In this document: piece after piece, positions 47,601 through 55,827 of the stretch
Numbering within the stretch: the first letter of the stretch is position 1
Layout: each line of letters begins with the position of its first letter
From: Oikopleura dioica
Lineage: Eukaryota; Chordata; Appendicularia; Copelata; Oikopleuridae
Direction: 5' to 3'
Assembly: GCA_907165135.1 (NCBI GenBank)
Contig: OU015568.1
Coordinates: forward strand, 1,186,501 to 1,250,500
Length of the DNA stretch: 64,000 nt
Translations under genes and position numbers: made by a program
The notes under the pieces: generated by a model
The model's database searches: none
What the model was told of the DNA's origin: nothing
What the model saw: only the letters and a program-made list of their open reading frames with translations

Positions 47601-50600
47601 CGTCACTCGAAAAGAAAAAGAATTAATTTTTAGAGAAATTTTGGAGACTTTTAAAGCGCTTACTTCTATTATCTTTTTTCTAAAGCTTTCTGAAGATGAT
47701 TGAACGAGACGAACGCGAAAGATAGAAAAACGACGCGTAAATATTAATTCGCACACTAAAATTTTTTTGACAGATCATAGGACGCGAATTCGACAGCCAT
47801 GATCCCGATTATAATCGAAAATTCATATGATAAGCGGTACCGCACATTCAAAAGAGCAATTTATGACAGGCCCGCCCTGAAAATGGAAAACGAAAAACGA
47901 CTCGACAGTCATAGTGGCTTCGGTTCTTTCCAATATATCTTCTAATGCCCTGTACATTTGCTTTGGAGCAAACTCAGGGAGTTGGCTTTGCACGACACGA
48001 GACATCATAAAGGTAAGATTCGCCATGGTCCCCGAGCCATCATTTGACACTTCGAAGGAATTAAGGAATCGTGGGATTTTTCCAAGGTATTGTTTTCGAG
48101 CATCCATGGTTTTAACTAAGCAGATCAATTTTTATACTTTTGAAGCAATAATCAACGATCAGAAAGCAGAAAAAGCGGGTGTGCGCTCCGCGCCTGTCTT
48201 AAAGGAAACCCGCAACTTTCTAGAATTGATGGCCTTGAGGGCGTTGTTGAATTCAGGTTATAGGGACTTTTGCTGATTTCTAGAATGGTCTTTATAGCCT
48301 CGATGGCCATGATGTCCTTGATGGCCTTGTCGACAATCTCTTTTCTCTTATCGCCAGAGAGAAATGAAAAAATCGGTCAAAACGAAAAACACAAAGAAAC
48401 CGACTTAAGCCGACCACCCACCGACCAAACCCCACCACCGATCAAATCAAAAAAATCCATGGTAGGATCGTTCGGTGCCAATATAAACCCCACCATTTCC
48501 GACTAGGTCGAGTTTTTGGTCGGGTCGATGGCCTTGATGGCCATGCTGGCCGTGATGGCCTTGATTGCCTTGTTGACAATTTCAGGTTCATCCCTATTAA
48601 AGGTGTAACGAACGTAAGTGATCTTAATTCTCGGTCCGAGCCAGAGTTGCAGATTTTTGAAAATTTTTTGTGAGCTGAGCTAGCTGAGCTGTGGTCGAAA
48701 TTGAGCTGAGCTGGCCCCTTGAAAAGCAACTGAGCTGAGCTGGATTTTTCGAAAAAATGAGCTGAGCTGAGCTGAGCTTGGGCTAATTTGAAAATTTTTG
48801 AGCTAAGCTGAGCTGACAATTTTTTTAAGCTGAACTGAGCTGAGCTGGCCCCTTGAAAAGCAACTGAGCTGAGCTGAATTTTTTCGAAAAAAATGAGCTG
48901 AGCTGAGCTGAGCTTGGGCTAATTTGAAAATTTTTGAGCTGAGCTGAGCTGACAATTTTTTTAAGCTGAGCTGAGCTGAGCTGGCCCCTTGAAAAGCAAC
49001 TGAGCTGAGCTGGATTTTTTCGAAAAAAATGAGCTGAGCTGAGCTGAGCTTGGGCTAATTTGAAAATTTTTGAGCTGAGCTGAGCTGACAATTTTTTAAG
49101 CTGAACTGAGCTGAGCTGACCCCTTTGAAAACAACTGAGCTGAGCTGAGCTGAGCTGGATTATTTCGAAAAATTTGAGCTGAGCTGAGCTGGGGTTTATC
49201 TGTTAGTTTTTGAGCTGAGCTGATGATTTTTCAAACTGAGCTAGCTGAGCTGAGCTAGCTGAGTTGAGGTTAAAATTGAGCTAGCTGAGCTGATCTGACT
49301 TTTCTCGAAGAACCATTGAGCTGAGCTGAGCTGAGCTGGCCCCCTTGTAAAGCAACTGAGCTGAGCTGAGCTTGGGCTTATCTGAAAATTTTTGAGCTGA
49401 GCTGAGCTGACAATTTTTTAAGCTGAACTGAGCTGAGCTGACCCCTTTGAAAACAACTGAGCTGAGCTGAGCTGAGCTGGATTTTGTCGAAAAATTGAGC
49501 TGAGCTAAGCTGGGGTTTATCTGTTAGTTTTTGAGCTGAGCTGAGCTGATGATTTTTCAATCTGAGCTTGCTGAGCTGAGCTGACAATTTTTTCAAGCTG
49601 AGCTGAGCTGGGCTAGCTAAGTCGAGGTTAAAATTGAGCTAGCTGAGCTGAGCTGACTTTTCTCGAAGAACCATTGAGCTGAGTTGAGCTTGCTTTCTTC
49701 AGAAAAATTAAGCTGAGCTGAGCTGAGCTGACCCTCACCTCGAAATCGCTGAGCTGAGCTGAGCTGTAGCTCATCTAGCTCATATAGCTCACCTCAGCTA
49801 GCTCACAAAATTTGTAACTCTGGTCCGCGCTATTCCGATTTACGGAAAAATGTAAAATGAGGGAATTATAATGGCCTAAATTCCCTTTTATAATTTTAGA
49901 CTTGTAATAGATATATCTGTATAAAAAATAAGTCAAACGATAATTATAATAAATAAGTATAAGAAGGACCACCGAACATACTGTTTTTTCAGAATTTTTT
50001 TCTGCGCGAGGCCCATCTAGGCCAAAACCGTGGGGGAAGTCTTTAAAGCATACCTTCTGTCTTCGTTTGGATTCTACTTTCTTTGGAGTCAGTCGTTGGC
50101 AGGATTTCTTCTGTTTTTGATTTTTTCTGCAATTAACAAGCGTCTTATATAATTTTAAGAATAAATATATATATTTAGTATACCTGTCACTGGTATCGAA
50201 AATTATTAACAATCTTTCTCTTAGCTTTCTCTTCTTCTCTTTCAATTTTGTGTGTTTCACAGAATTAACTTTCTCGAAGTGAACTGCCAGCCAGAAATTA
50301 GTTTGGAAATTTTTTTTTCATACTGTGATTTTGATTGATGCATCCATTAAATAATCATTAATGAGCGAGGTAGTTCCGGAATCGCGAGCGCATGTGTACA
50401 CTTCACCGTCGATCGATATTGAAACAAAAAATTTTCAAAATCAAATGAGCAATATTTTTGCTCAAAATTATTATTTTCAAATTTAAAATAAATAAAAAAT
50501 TGTAATTTAACGGCAAAAAAAATTGTTCTCAAATGACCTCAGATGACCTCAGATGACCTCAAATGACCTCAAGTGACCTCAGAGCACTATTTGATTACTT

Positions 50601-52409
50601 TTTTGTAGTTTGTAATTTAATAAAAGTGTATGCTTTGTATTTGCGAAATTAGTGCAAAACTAATCCTCAAAAAAAAATTTTTACAGCCCAAATGTTGCCC
50701 GATTTGCTTCAATTTTCGCGAGCACATAGATTCGACTATAGAGATTCCAAAAAAAAATAAAAAAAAATTTTGTTATGGAAAAATTTTGCTCTATGAGCAG
50801 TTAAAATTTCGGAATTTCAACCTTTATCAAGTCCAAATGTCGAAAATTTCGAAGATTTGAGCAGACTCTAAAAACGTTTTTTATACAGTTTGAGAAGCTC
50901 TTTCAGATGAGCCAATCAGAAAAAAAAAAATTTTTTTCGACCTGCCACAATTGGAGACTTCTACCTAAAGGTCAAAATCCTACCTGGCGAGTTGGCCCGA
51001 TTCTAAATGATCCCCGCTGCTGGCTGTCGTCAAGCGCGGAAGGGGATTACGAGAGCTTCATGAAGGGAGAAAAGCAATGCCGAAGCTTTCACTACTGGAT
51101 GGAGTTTGGCCGCGGCGGTTGGGTTCGATCTGGAATCTTCAGCATTCGAGAATATGGTTTTGGCGCGCAAAATCTAGGACATTGCAATGGCACTTTTAAT
51201 GCGGCTTGGAAGTCAAAGGTCATTCCGGGCATTTACGATCGCAAAGTTGATGAAAACGGCGATCATTATTTTGAGCGGACGGCGTTTGCGAAGGGCACTC
51301 CAAGTATGGCTGGAATCGTCGATGGGGAAAGCAGCGATCTGCCTCCTTTGATGATGCGGGAGAAAGTGACAGTCAGAAGCTCTGCGGATTTCTTAGTCGA
51401 GAAATCAGGACGAGTAGACTTCAAGCCTAAAGAGCATGCACCAATTGTTCCGGCCGAAGATGCTGTTGATGGACCAGGTTTGAGAAAAACTCGAATGAAA
51501 AATCGTTAATAAATTGAAGGGCTTCAAAGAGGCGAGTCATTCAAACGCGAGGAAATGCGACTGAATTCAGACTCGCATGACATCGAAAAGGTAATATCTT
51601 TCCGAAGTAATCACTGAAACTGAAATTCTAGAGAGTTCCCTATTACCTCTACAAGCATTCGAACTGCTGGAAGATTGGCCTAACTGCCGGAGCCGCTAGA
51701 GCGGTTCTGATGACGTTAGAAACTGACTTCAGAAAACTTGACAGAGCAAAATGGATCGAGGTCGAAAGAAACACAAGAAACTCGAAAAAGTATTCACCAA
51801 TATTTTTCTATTTTATTTTAATTTTGCTTTCAGAATGAAGGATTCTCAAGTGTTGATCAAAAAACATCCCTTTGCTCACAATCTAGGTAACCAAACTTAC
51901 AAAATATCGTTCTGATAAAATTATTCTAGTGCAAATCGAAGCATCGTTGAGGTCCCAAGAGCCCATATCCGGAATTTACTACGAGCTTGAAGATCAGGAA
52001 AATGTTTGGAAGCTGACAACATCGATTTATGTCACTGGGAAATTCGCAACAGAGTGGAAAAACGCCACGCTTCCTGGTTGGTATGACCGAATAGGTCCGG
52101 AGATTTTCATGAGTCGCCATTTGGTGAGAGCTTTTTTTATATTTTTTTCTTTTGAAAAGCAAACTAAGAACGAAACTGATAAGCAAGAAATCTTCATTTA
52201 TAAAAAATCTGGAAGATGGCATGTTGGCCCAGATCCTCGAGAAAAGATTTGCTGGCTTTTCTCAGGTAAACCTGAAATTTCGAGTAAAAAATAATTCTGT
52301 TTTAGGTAAAAATGAGCGCCACCTTCACGTGCAAACGAGGTGGTTCGAAGCCGACCAGGGCCAAAAATGGATTCGCAATAGAAGCATTACTGCCGCGCTT
52401 CGTCACTAG
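38637..52409 (+). CDS. Acidic repeat protein with triplicated W-x-V/I-G domain, split by a transposon
   Basis: Exon 1 (38637-38811) starts MGLDRSDSAYYIRPRTEAYK. A 74-nt intron (38812-38885) leads to a long exon to 40106. This part is acidic and Ser-rich, with repeated V-x-F...K-VE-S-x-WDEETASDE units (39173, 39293, 39377). Coding then stops at the transposon and resumes in the same codon phase at 50971. Downstream exons are 50971 to about 51478, about 51530-51590, about 51632-51789, about 51836-51885, about 51931-52122, about 52159-52265 and about 52305-52409. A module recurs three times: IFIYKG|QNPTWRVGP...CWL (split by the element), YYLYKHSNCWKIGL, and IFIYKKSGRWHVGP...CWL. The linker xPGxYDR also recurs. 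I recognise no named domain and the function is unknown. The repetition proves that the two flanks belonged together. Confidence 0.7.
40103..40108. repeat. Left target-site duplication AAAGGT
   Basis: AAAGGT at 40103-40108 matches 50967-50972, and both read as host codons AAA GGT (Lys-Gly) in the same phase. If the inverted repeat is taken to start at AGGTAGAAG (40105), the unambiguous duplication shrinks to AA. Confidence 0.75.
40105..40604 (+). repeat. Left terminal inverted repeat
   Basis: It pairs with the right arm from the tip inward, including TGGCTCATCTGAAAGAGCTT, AAATTGAAGCAGATCGGGCA (right arm AAATTGAAGC...) and the TGAGGTCA iterons. The inner border fades out after the TTTATTTATTTGAAA tract. 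Confidence 0.85.
40501..40540. repeat. 10-bp iterons TGAGGTCAYY, left arm
   Basis: Four intact decamers, TGAGGTCATT/TC/TT/AC, follow one degenerate copy (TAAGTCACT). The phasing gives AGGTCA half-sites with 4-bp spacers. The right arm has five intact copies and one degenerate copy (50531-50580). These may be transposase-binding sites. Confidence 0.8.
40627..40974 (-). CDS. Unknown transposon ORF
   Basis: ATG at 40974 (MTVIQNHGVFLNERK). Two coding-like blocks (EILSVKVSDRQTIFFDCSKL and EIFIAECLDFLTEKIFQRRT) are separated by an AT-rich gap that may be an intron. It is the most downstream ORF in the element's minus-strand cluster. No domain is recognised. Confidence 0.3.
   Translation of the reverse strand: MTVIQNHGVFLNERKVFINMKNMVEILSVKVSDRQTIFFDCSKLSLMPSRKKSNCLYLYFLNFKNIKEIFIAECLDFLTEKIFQRRTKREGTNTTCLILFSLKCFYICILHICTV
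41578..41829 (-). CDS. Unknown Cys-containing transposon ORF
   Basis: Reads KVGQICDEERRPILQIKSRN and LCENCHTNCHSRVSG, a CxxC..C/H cluster that could bind zinc, and ends DLDKAIQDSSLSI at a stop. No ATG is convincing, so it may be an exon of a longer gene. Function unknown. Confidence 0.35.
   Translation of the reverse strand: MKVGQICDEERRPILQIKSRNAWNYGENLPERFLCENCHTNCHSRVSGTVLVYAGHNNILKASTLAFQDVDLDKAIQDSSLSI
42057..42197. repeat. Nested foldback element 1
   Basis: TCAGAATCGCGAT plus GTATCGGGGGCATCGGG on the left is inverted as CCCAATACCCCCGATAC and ATTCGCGATTCTGA on the right. The element is about 140 bp and lies inside the large transposon. Confidence 0.65.
42470..42860. repeat. Nested foldback element 2
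   Basis: The left arm, GGCTGCCCGTTTAGCGCCCC...TCAGAGACCCG...TCTGAACG (42478-42540), is inverted with mismatches at 42795-42852 (CGTTCAGATTAGCCGGGTCTC less its last base, then GCGCGCTAAACAAGCAGCC). The interior is AT-rich and non-coding. Confidence 0.6.
43420..43785 (-). CDS. Ulp1/C48-like cysteine protease ORF
   Basis: Ulp1-type proteases cleave SUMO-like proteins and are carried by several eukaryotic transposon groups. The catalytic pattern is visible in order: His in DENHAALLIVNV, Asp in VTVYDTNGAIGN, Gln in ENVPQTNRDCAVYVL and the nucleophile Cys five residues after that Gln. The usual DCG is DCA here. The frame is open upstream of the first Met (TKKICAPLLLSS), so the N-terminus may lie in an earlier exon. 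The C-terminus after LNRLKKIF runs into AT-rich sequence, probably an intron or decay. It lies 310 bp downstream of the transposase-like gene, on the same strand. Confidence 0.6.
44095..45761 (-). CDS. Transposase-like gene, intron-containing or decayed
   Basis: The gene starts at 45761 (MAGFNFKEILERSTCATTDK) with a Cys-rich segment (TSCSDCTHKSC). Coding-like sequence continues through 45090, but with frame changes near 45285 and 45135 that need introns or reflect frameshifts. The later exons contain NASSEFKSREHF and, across a clean 37-nt GT-AG intron (44675-44639), SRHGK|GLVDGAHSHCATTIK. The FKSR...HGKGxxDG pattern is what I recall from the C-terminal half of RNase-H-like transposase ORFs in invertebrate genomes. 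A CSCDLCSSGKISLC cluster follows, then the end RVLTTERH. I infer it is the mobility enzyme of the element. The DDE residues could not be placed. Confidence 0.45.
46000..47007 (-). CDS. Transposon ORF with repeated APSVMNID motif, interrupted by a MITE
   Basis: The gene starts at 47007 (MSEFGVSMMPVEPPPDDL). A short acidic motif recurs: GPAPSVMNIDSI, GTAPSILNIDTI, RVPSVMNLDHI (split by the MITE at 46299), and VPSVPSSSDFDIMN twice. It ends at a stop near 46000. Introns near 46860-46795 are likely. A single-base frame difference near 46652, in a run of five T on the minus strand, suggests an additional small lesion. Function unknown; the acidic, Ser/Pro-rich repeats suggest a disordered protein. 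Confidence 0.4.
46299..46616. mobile_element. hAT-like MITE inside the transposon ORF
   Basis: The ends are CAGGGTCTCGAAAAAT (46299) and ATTTTTCGAAACCCTG (46601-46616), which is an inverted repeat beginning CAGGG. An exact 8-bp duplication GTCAAGAT flanks it (46291-46298 and 46617-46624). The 8-bp duplication and the CAGGG start are hAT superfamily features. The element is 318 bp and has no coding capacity. It splits the MNLD|HINTMN coding repeat. Confidence 0.8.
47206..47640 (-). CDS. Unknown helical transposon ORF
   Basis: An open frame from about 47610 reads SSDLDDREIAKFIVKRPLEL, then KTISSKEWLRLKAERLVKSF and MTRCLDYRIYQLHRAYDELR, then a basic RIRRSYNQGGRHQG, ending SLFPKNLW plus TAG. Helical and basic. 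No start ATG is obvious, so it is probably joined by splicing to the ORF starting at 48107. No domain is recognised. Confidence 0.4.
47823..48107 (-). CDS. Unknown transposon ORF, possible 5' exon
   Basis: ATG at 48107 opens MDARKQYLGKIPRFLNSFEV. It continues MMSRVVQSQLPEFAPKQMYR and LEDILERTEATMTVESFFVF before a possible donor (GGTCATAAATT is weak). It is well-behaved coding sequence with no recognised domain, and it may be the first exon of the ORF ending at 47206. Confidence 0.35.
   Translation of the reverse strand: MDARKQYLGKIPRFLNSFEVSNDGSGTMANLTFMMSRVVQSQLPEFAPKQMYRALEDILERTEATMTVESFFVFHFQGGPVINCSFECAVPLII
48650..49800. repeat. GAGCT satellite with about 135-bp higher-order unit
   Basis: About 1.15 kb is dominated by (GAGCT)n blocks of two to five units. 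Recurring spacers (TTTGAAAATTTTT, GACAATTTTTT, GGCCCCTTGAAAAGCAACT, TTTCGAAAAA) separate them. The landmark GAGCTTGGGCTAA recurs at about 48774, 48910 and 49048, and in variant form at 49364, so the larger unit is about 135 bp. The open frames in it (SAQLSSAQL-type) are artefacts. Confidence 0.9.
49775..50260 (-). CDS. Doubtful basic ORF in the transposon
   Basis: Lys/Arg-rich coding-like blocks (KLKEKKRKLRERLL, NQKQKKSCQRLTPKKVESKR) lie near the right arm. They are separated by an AT-rich gap with splice-like ends, and a Tyr/Leu-rich tail runs into non-coding sequence. It could be an N-terminal, nuclear-localised exon of a transposon protein. Evidence is weak. Confidence 0.25.
   Translation of the reverse strand: MKHTKLKEKKRKLRERLLIIFDTSDRYTKYIYLFLKLYKTLVNCRKNQKQKKSCQRLTPKKVESKRRQKVCFKDFPHGFGLDGPRAEKNSEKTVCSVVLLILIYYNYRLTYFLYRYIYYKSKIIKGNLGHYNSLILHFSVNRNSADQSYKFCELAEVSYMS
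50466..50966 (-). repeat. Right terminal inverted repeat
   Basis: The reverse complement of the left arm, with scattered substitutions, poly-A length changes and one extra TGAGGTCA decamer (50531-50580 holds five intact copies). The tip ...GGAGACTTCTACCT abuts the AAAGGT duplication. Confidence 0.85.
50967..50972. repeat. Right target-site duplication AAAGGT
   Basis: The second copy of the host hexamer, in the same codon phase as 40103-40108. Its AG could act as the splice acceptor of the transposon-intron, and coding resumes with GT CAA AAT. Confidence 0.75.
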
Positions 52410-52636
52410 ATCGTTTTTTATACTGTTCCTATTTGTACGAGATCATGTAATAAAGAAGAAAGATCATCAAACTTTTTTTTGTGGGGTCTTTACTTTTTCG
52501 ACCATGTTCAAAGAAGTCTTGAGGCAGAAAGAGTTCATGTTAAGTTACGGAGTTCTGAGCAAAACATGTGTTGCAACTCATGAGCCGTAAATATATCCTT
52601 TTGGGAATATACCCTTTTTCATTTGAATGTGAATAA

Positions 52637-54117
52637 ATGGTCCGTTCAATTTTCTTGATAATTTTCACTGTTGCGGAATTACAGTTAGTAGAGATAGAAA
52701 AGACGCCTTTTCGGACTGTTGAGACTTCGTATCGTCATGTTGAACTGTATCTTCCTGTTGATTTCTTGAGCGAGATTCATGATCGTCGAACAGCACGGGA
52801 ATCCTGCATTGCAAAAGGAATGGTTTTGCCAGATCCACTGGATTTGAATGAATCGATCGCTTTTTTCAAAGATCAAAATGAAGAAAGTTATACGTTTCAC
52901 TTTTACACAGGTTGATTCTTATCCTCAGTTGATATTTACAAATTTTCAGACATTGTTAGAACGGTATCTAGTTTGTGGATCAGTGAGTCCACTAACCGTC
53001 TTGCGAATACATCTTGGGACCCCGAAAATATCTTTGAAGGGTTTGAAAATGACGTTCAAGAGCATACACGACCATTGTAAGATATCGTAATAATAAAAAT
53101 CATGAGCAGTTGTTTTTCAAGGCAAGACTTTGGACTATGCTTGCTCCGCGAATACACCTCGACAGCAGATGCTCTTCACTACCAGATTTGCGACAATCGA
53201 ACAGTGGCTTCATTTCTTTGTGAAAACGATGATTTGGACTTTGCAATCAAGACCTTTTTGAACAAGACTTTTCTTGACGAAAATTTGAATTCGATGACCG
53301 AAGAGGTTGAAGTAAAGCAATTTTGGAAGGAAGTTATTTCGAGGCCAGACAGCTTGCCTGCTGGTTGGGGCAAAATATGGAATCGAAGTCCTCGAAAAAT
53401 ACTGTAAGAGAAAAATTTTTTTTTCAGTTTCTAGAGCAAAAAATTAAGGGATGCGGCATCGCAATGCGAGAAAGAGGGATCAAGACTCTTTCACCCAGCA
53501 CGAATGAATGATAAGAATTTTAAACAGAATTATTTGCCGCATTTTACAATCGATATTCTCTGGCTTGATGGATATCAAATAGATGATCAGTTAATGCACT
53601 TTCAGACTAATGTTTGAAGTTATTTTTTTAAGTAAGATTAAATTATCACTAGGAATTTGTACGAGAAAAAGATCTTCAAGCTGTAAGATTTGCACCTAAT
53701 TGGGTATATCACACAGTTTCTTCTGATGGCCCCGAAGATGATCGTATTTATACGAATCCATACAAGGCAAGGATCCTTAAGTTAGTTACTCAGATATCAG
53801 ATCAAGTAGATCCATCTACAGTTCACTTTTTTCCAGAAGGGAGGCTATCTCAAATCGGCACCTGGGTTTTCTAAAGCGCAATTTATGTGCATGAAGGTGC
53901 CATCGAATGCCAAAAATAATTCAACTGATCTCTTTTTCAGGTGATCGAAGAATATCCTGCTATTGAAAAATTTCGAATGATTGAAACAAAAATAGAAAGA
54001 AATGGAAATGATGCTCTAAGTGAATCTGATCGAAATTTTGTGATTGCTATTTCTCTTGTTATCTGTGCATTTTTCTCGATTTCATCATTTATTGGCTTCT
54101 ACGTAAATAGCGAATAA
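52637..54117 (+). CDS. C-type-lectin-like single-pass membrane protein
   Basis: A signal peptide MVRSIFLIIFTVAELQL starts at 52637. Exon 1 (to about 52911) carries RTARESCIAKGMVLPDPLDL, the first Cys and helix region of a C-type-lectin-like fold. Exon 2 (about 52950-53073) has SLWISEST. Exon 3 (about 53122-53406) has QDFGLCLLREYT and YQICDNRTVASFLCEN, the last conserved cysteines. The EPN/WND calcium-binding motifs are not evident, so carbohydrate binding is doubtful. Further short exons (53640-54117) lead to a membrane span, NFVIAISLVICAFFSISSFI, with a very short cytoplasmic tail (NSE). The domain call rests on Cys spacing and motif resemblance. Exon borders after 53400 are approximate. Confidence 0.55.
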
Positions 54118-54192
54118 AAAACAATTGAGGAAGAAAATTTATTTGAATAGGATAATATGAAAAGTGTCAAGTCTGAACAGTCATTCAGTTAT

Positions 54193-55343
54193 TTATAAGC
54201 TAACATCGTCTCGTTCCTTCGCAGGTGCAGATTCGTACGGCCAGTGCGCAGCAATAGCGAATTGGTATGTCAACGCTCCAATAAATCCTCCGATCAAGGG
54301 ACCAAACAATGGCACCGTAAAGAATCCGTCCCAAAGGGTCGCGTCGCCGGAATAGAAGATGGTTGCGAAGAGTCTGGGGCCGAAATCACGTGCTGGATTG
54401 ATCGCGCCACTGAAAATTAAAAGATTTGTTGAACAATAAGCGAAGAAACAAGTTTCGTATTTTCTTAGATAAAATCACTTACCCGCCATTAGCACCGTAA
54501 GCAAGGCCAGAAACAGCAGCAGCCATGCCGATCAAAAATGGAGCAAGCCCTCCTGGGTTCACATTTTGACCGTCGATCACCATGAAAATGACTGTGATCA
54601 GGATCCAAGTTCCGATGATTTGATCGATGAAGAGGGTTCCCTAAAATTGGAATGAAAGAAGAGAATAATCATTTTTTCTTACCATGCCAGGGTTGAAGTC
54701 GCCAGAAGGTCCAGTTACGTACAGTCGAGCCAAATCAGTAGCTTATGAAATAAACTTACATGTTTCTCCCTTTTAATAGGTACCTGTATAATTCATTTTG
54801 TCAACCAGATGAGCTTCAAGATCAGCATAGGCGGCAGAAACGAGGAAACAACTGGTAAACGCGCCGAGTATTTGGGAAAGAGAGTAAACAAAGAACATCT
54901 TTAAATTTTCCCCGAATGTGTTTCCTGAAGAAGTTGCTTAAATATGATTTGTTAACAAAAATACCGAGTTTTCCAAGGGTGAACATCGCCATCGTAACAG
55001 CTGGATTAATGTGCCCCCCTGAAACTCCGGCCGACGCATAGACTCCAAACGCTACTGCGAATCCAAATGCTAAGCAAACTCCAAGCGTTCCTATAAAAAT
55101 CATCAGTCAACTTATCTACCTTAAATTCTCAGTGTCGAATCAAGTTGGAATGCTAGAAAATTAACCTGTCGCTGCGATTTGAGCTTCATGAACGGCTCCT
55201 AATCCGATGAGGCATAAAATGAAAGTACCGAAGAATTCAGCAAGCGCAACTCGCAAGTAGATATTCTCCGTCCCGAAGAATCTCTTCAACCTGTTCTCTG
55301 AATATTTTTCTAGTTCGAGCACTTTTTCAATATTCTTACCCAT
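54193..55343 (-). CDS. Aquaglyceroporin (AQP3/7/9/10 type)
   Basis: A six-transmembrane channel for water, glycerol and other small solutes. Six minus-strand exons: 55343-55166, 55090-54965, 54924-54784, about 54742-54684, about 54640-54484, about 54411-54193. The first NPA box is SGGHINPAVTMAM. The second is GAINPARDFGPRLF, where the Asp after NPAR marks the glycerol-conducting subfamily. The exon-4 segment VTGPSGDFNPGM and the exon-5 helix QIIGTWILITVIFMVI complete the fold. All key pore residues are present, so the channel should be functional. The termini are short (MGKNIEKVLELEKYSENRLK; ...AKERDDVSL). Confident at family level; the paralogue within vertebrate AQP classes is not assigned. 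Confidence 0.9.
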
Positions 55344-55827
55344 TCTGAGCCGGTAAAGATAAAGCGCTAATACTCTCTGAGCTTCAAACTGTCAGGACAC
55401 AAATCGGTGCCACTTTCGGCGCTCAATATATACTATTTTTACGACGGTTTGAAATTTGCGAAATGCGTGGAGAGAATCCTCTCACATTCTTTCTTTCAAA
55501 TTCTTCGCTTTCAAGAACTGACCACACACATCATTGTAGCGGGGATATATTTGATCTGCATCAAGGCGTGTGTACTTTTTTCAAGCGATTTAATTTGAAT
55601 TAAAAACTTTGAACAAGCTCGTTTCTTTCAAACTCGTGCGCGTTTCATTATTTGCTTGATCGCCAGACATCAGTAAAACCGCGCTAGAATCACCGAAGAT
55701 CAACGACCATATAAAAAAACCTCAGCGATTTCGCGGTCGATGGAGAAAACTCGGTCATTTACCCTGAAGTCAAAACTGTTGGCAAGATATTTTCTGCACA
55801 GCAAATTTCGTTAAACAAATCAAAAAA
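55344..55827. other. Divergent promoter region
   Basis: Lies between the aquaglyceroporin (-) and the PEBP-like gene (+). It has a TATATAC motif near 55428 and a CATATAAAAAA motif near 55709. There is no coding block. Confidence 0.4.

Larger units (their letters stand above)
40109..50966. mobile_element. 10.86-kb DNA transposon with long terminal inverted repeats
   Basis: Nearly matching inverted repeats of about 500 bp bound the element: 40105 to about 40604, and about 50466-50966. The outer ends read AGGTAGAAGTCTCCAATTG and its complement. Sequence between them has mostly minus-strand ORFs: a transposase-like gene (44095-45761), a Ulp1/C48-like protease (43420-43785), a repeat-motif protein (46000-47007) and others. 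It also holds a GAGCT satellite and nested foldback elements. The arms differ at several sites and by one copy of a 10-bp iteron, so the insertion is not brand new. It sits inside the coding sequence of the gene at 38637. Size and arm length recall Maverick/Polinton, but I see no polymerase, integrase, ATPase or capsid. The superfamily is unassigned. Confidence 0.85.

Noticed and set aside
48442-49596. Several SAQLSS-repeat ORFs on the minus strand
   Set aside because: The GAGCT pentamer array is open in several frames by chance. There is no start context and no non-repeat domain.
40109-50966. Identification of the large element as a Maverick/Polinton
   Set aside because: Long TIRs and a 6-bp duplication fit, but no polymerase B, retroviral-type integrase, packaging ATPase or capsid ORF is visible, and the size is small. 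Left unclassified.
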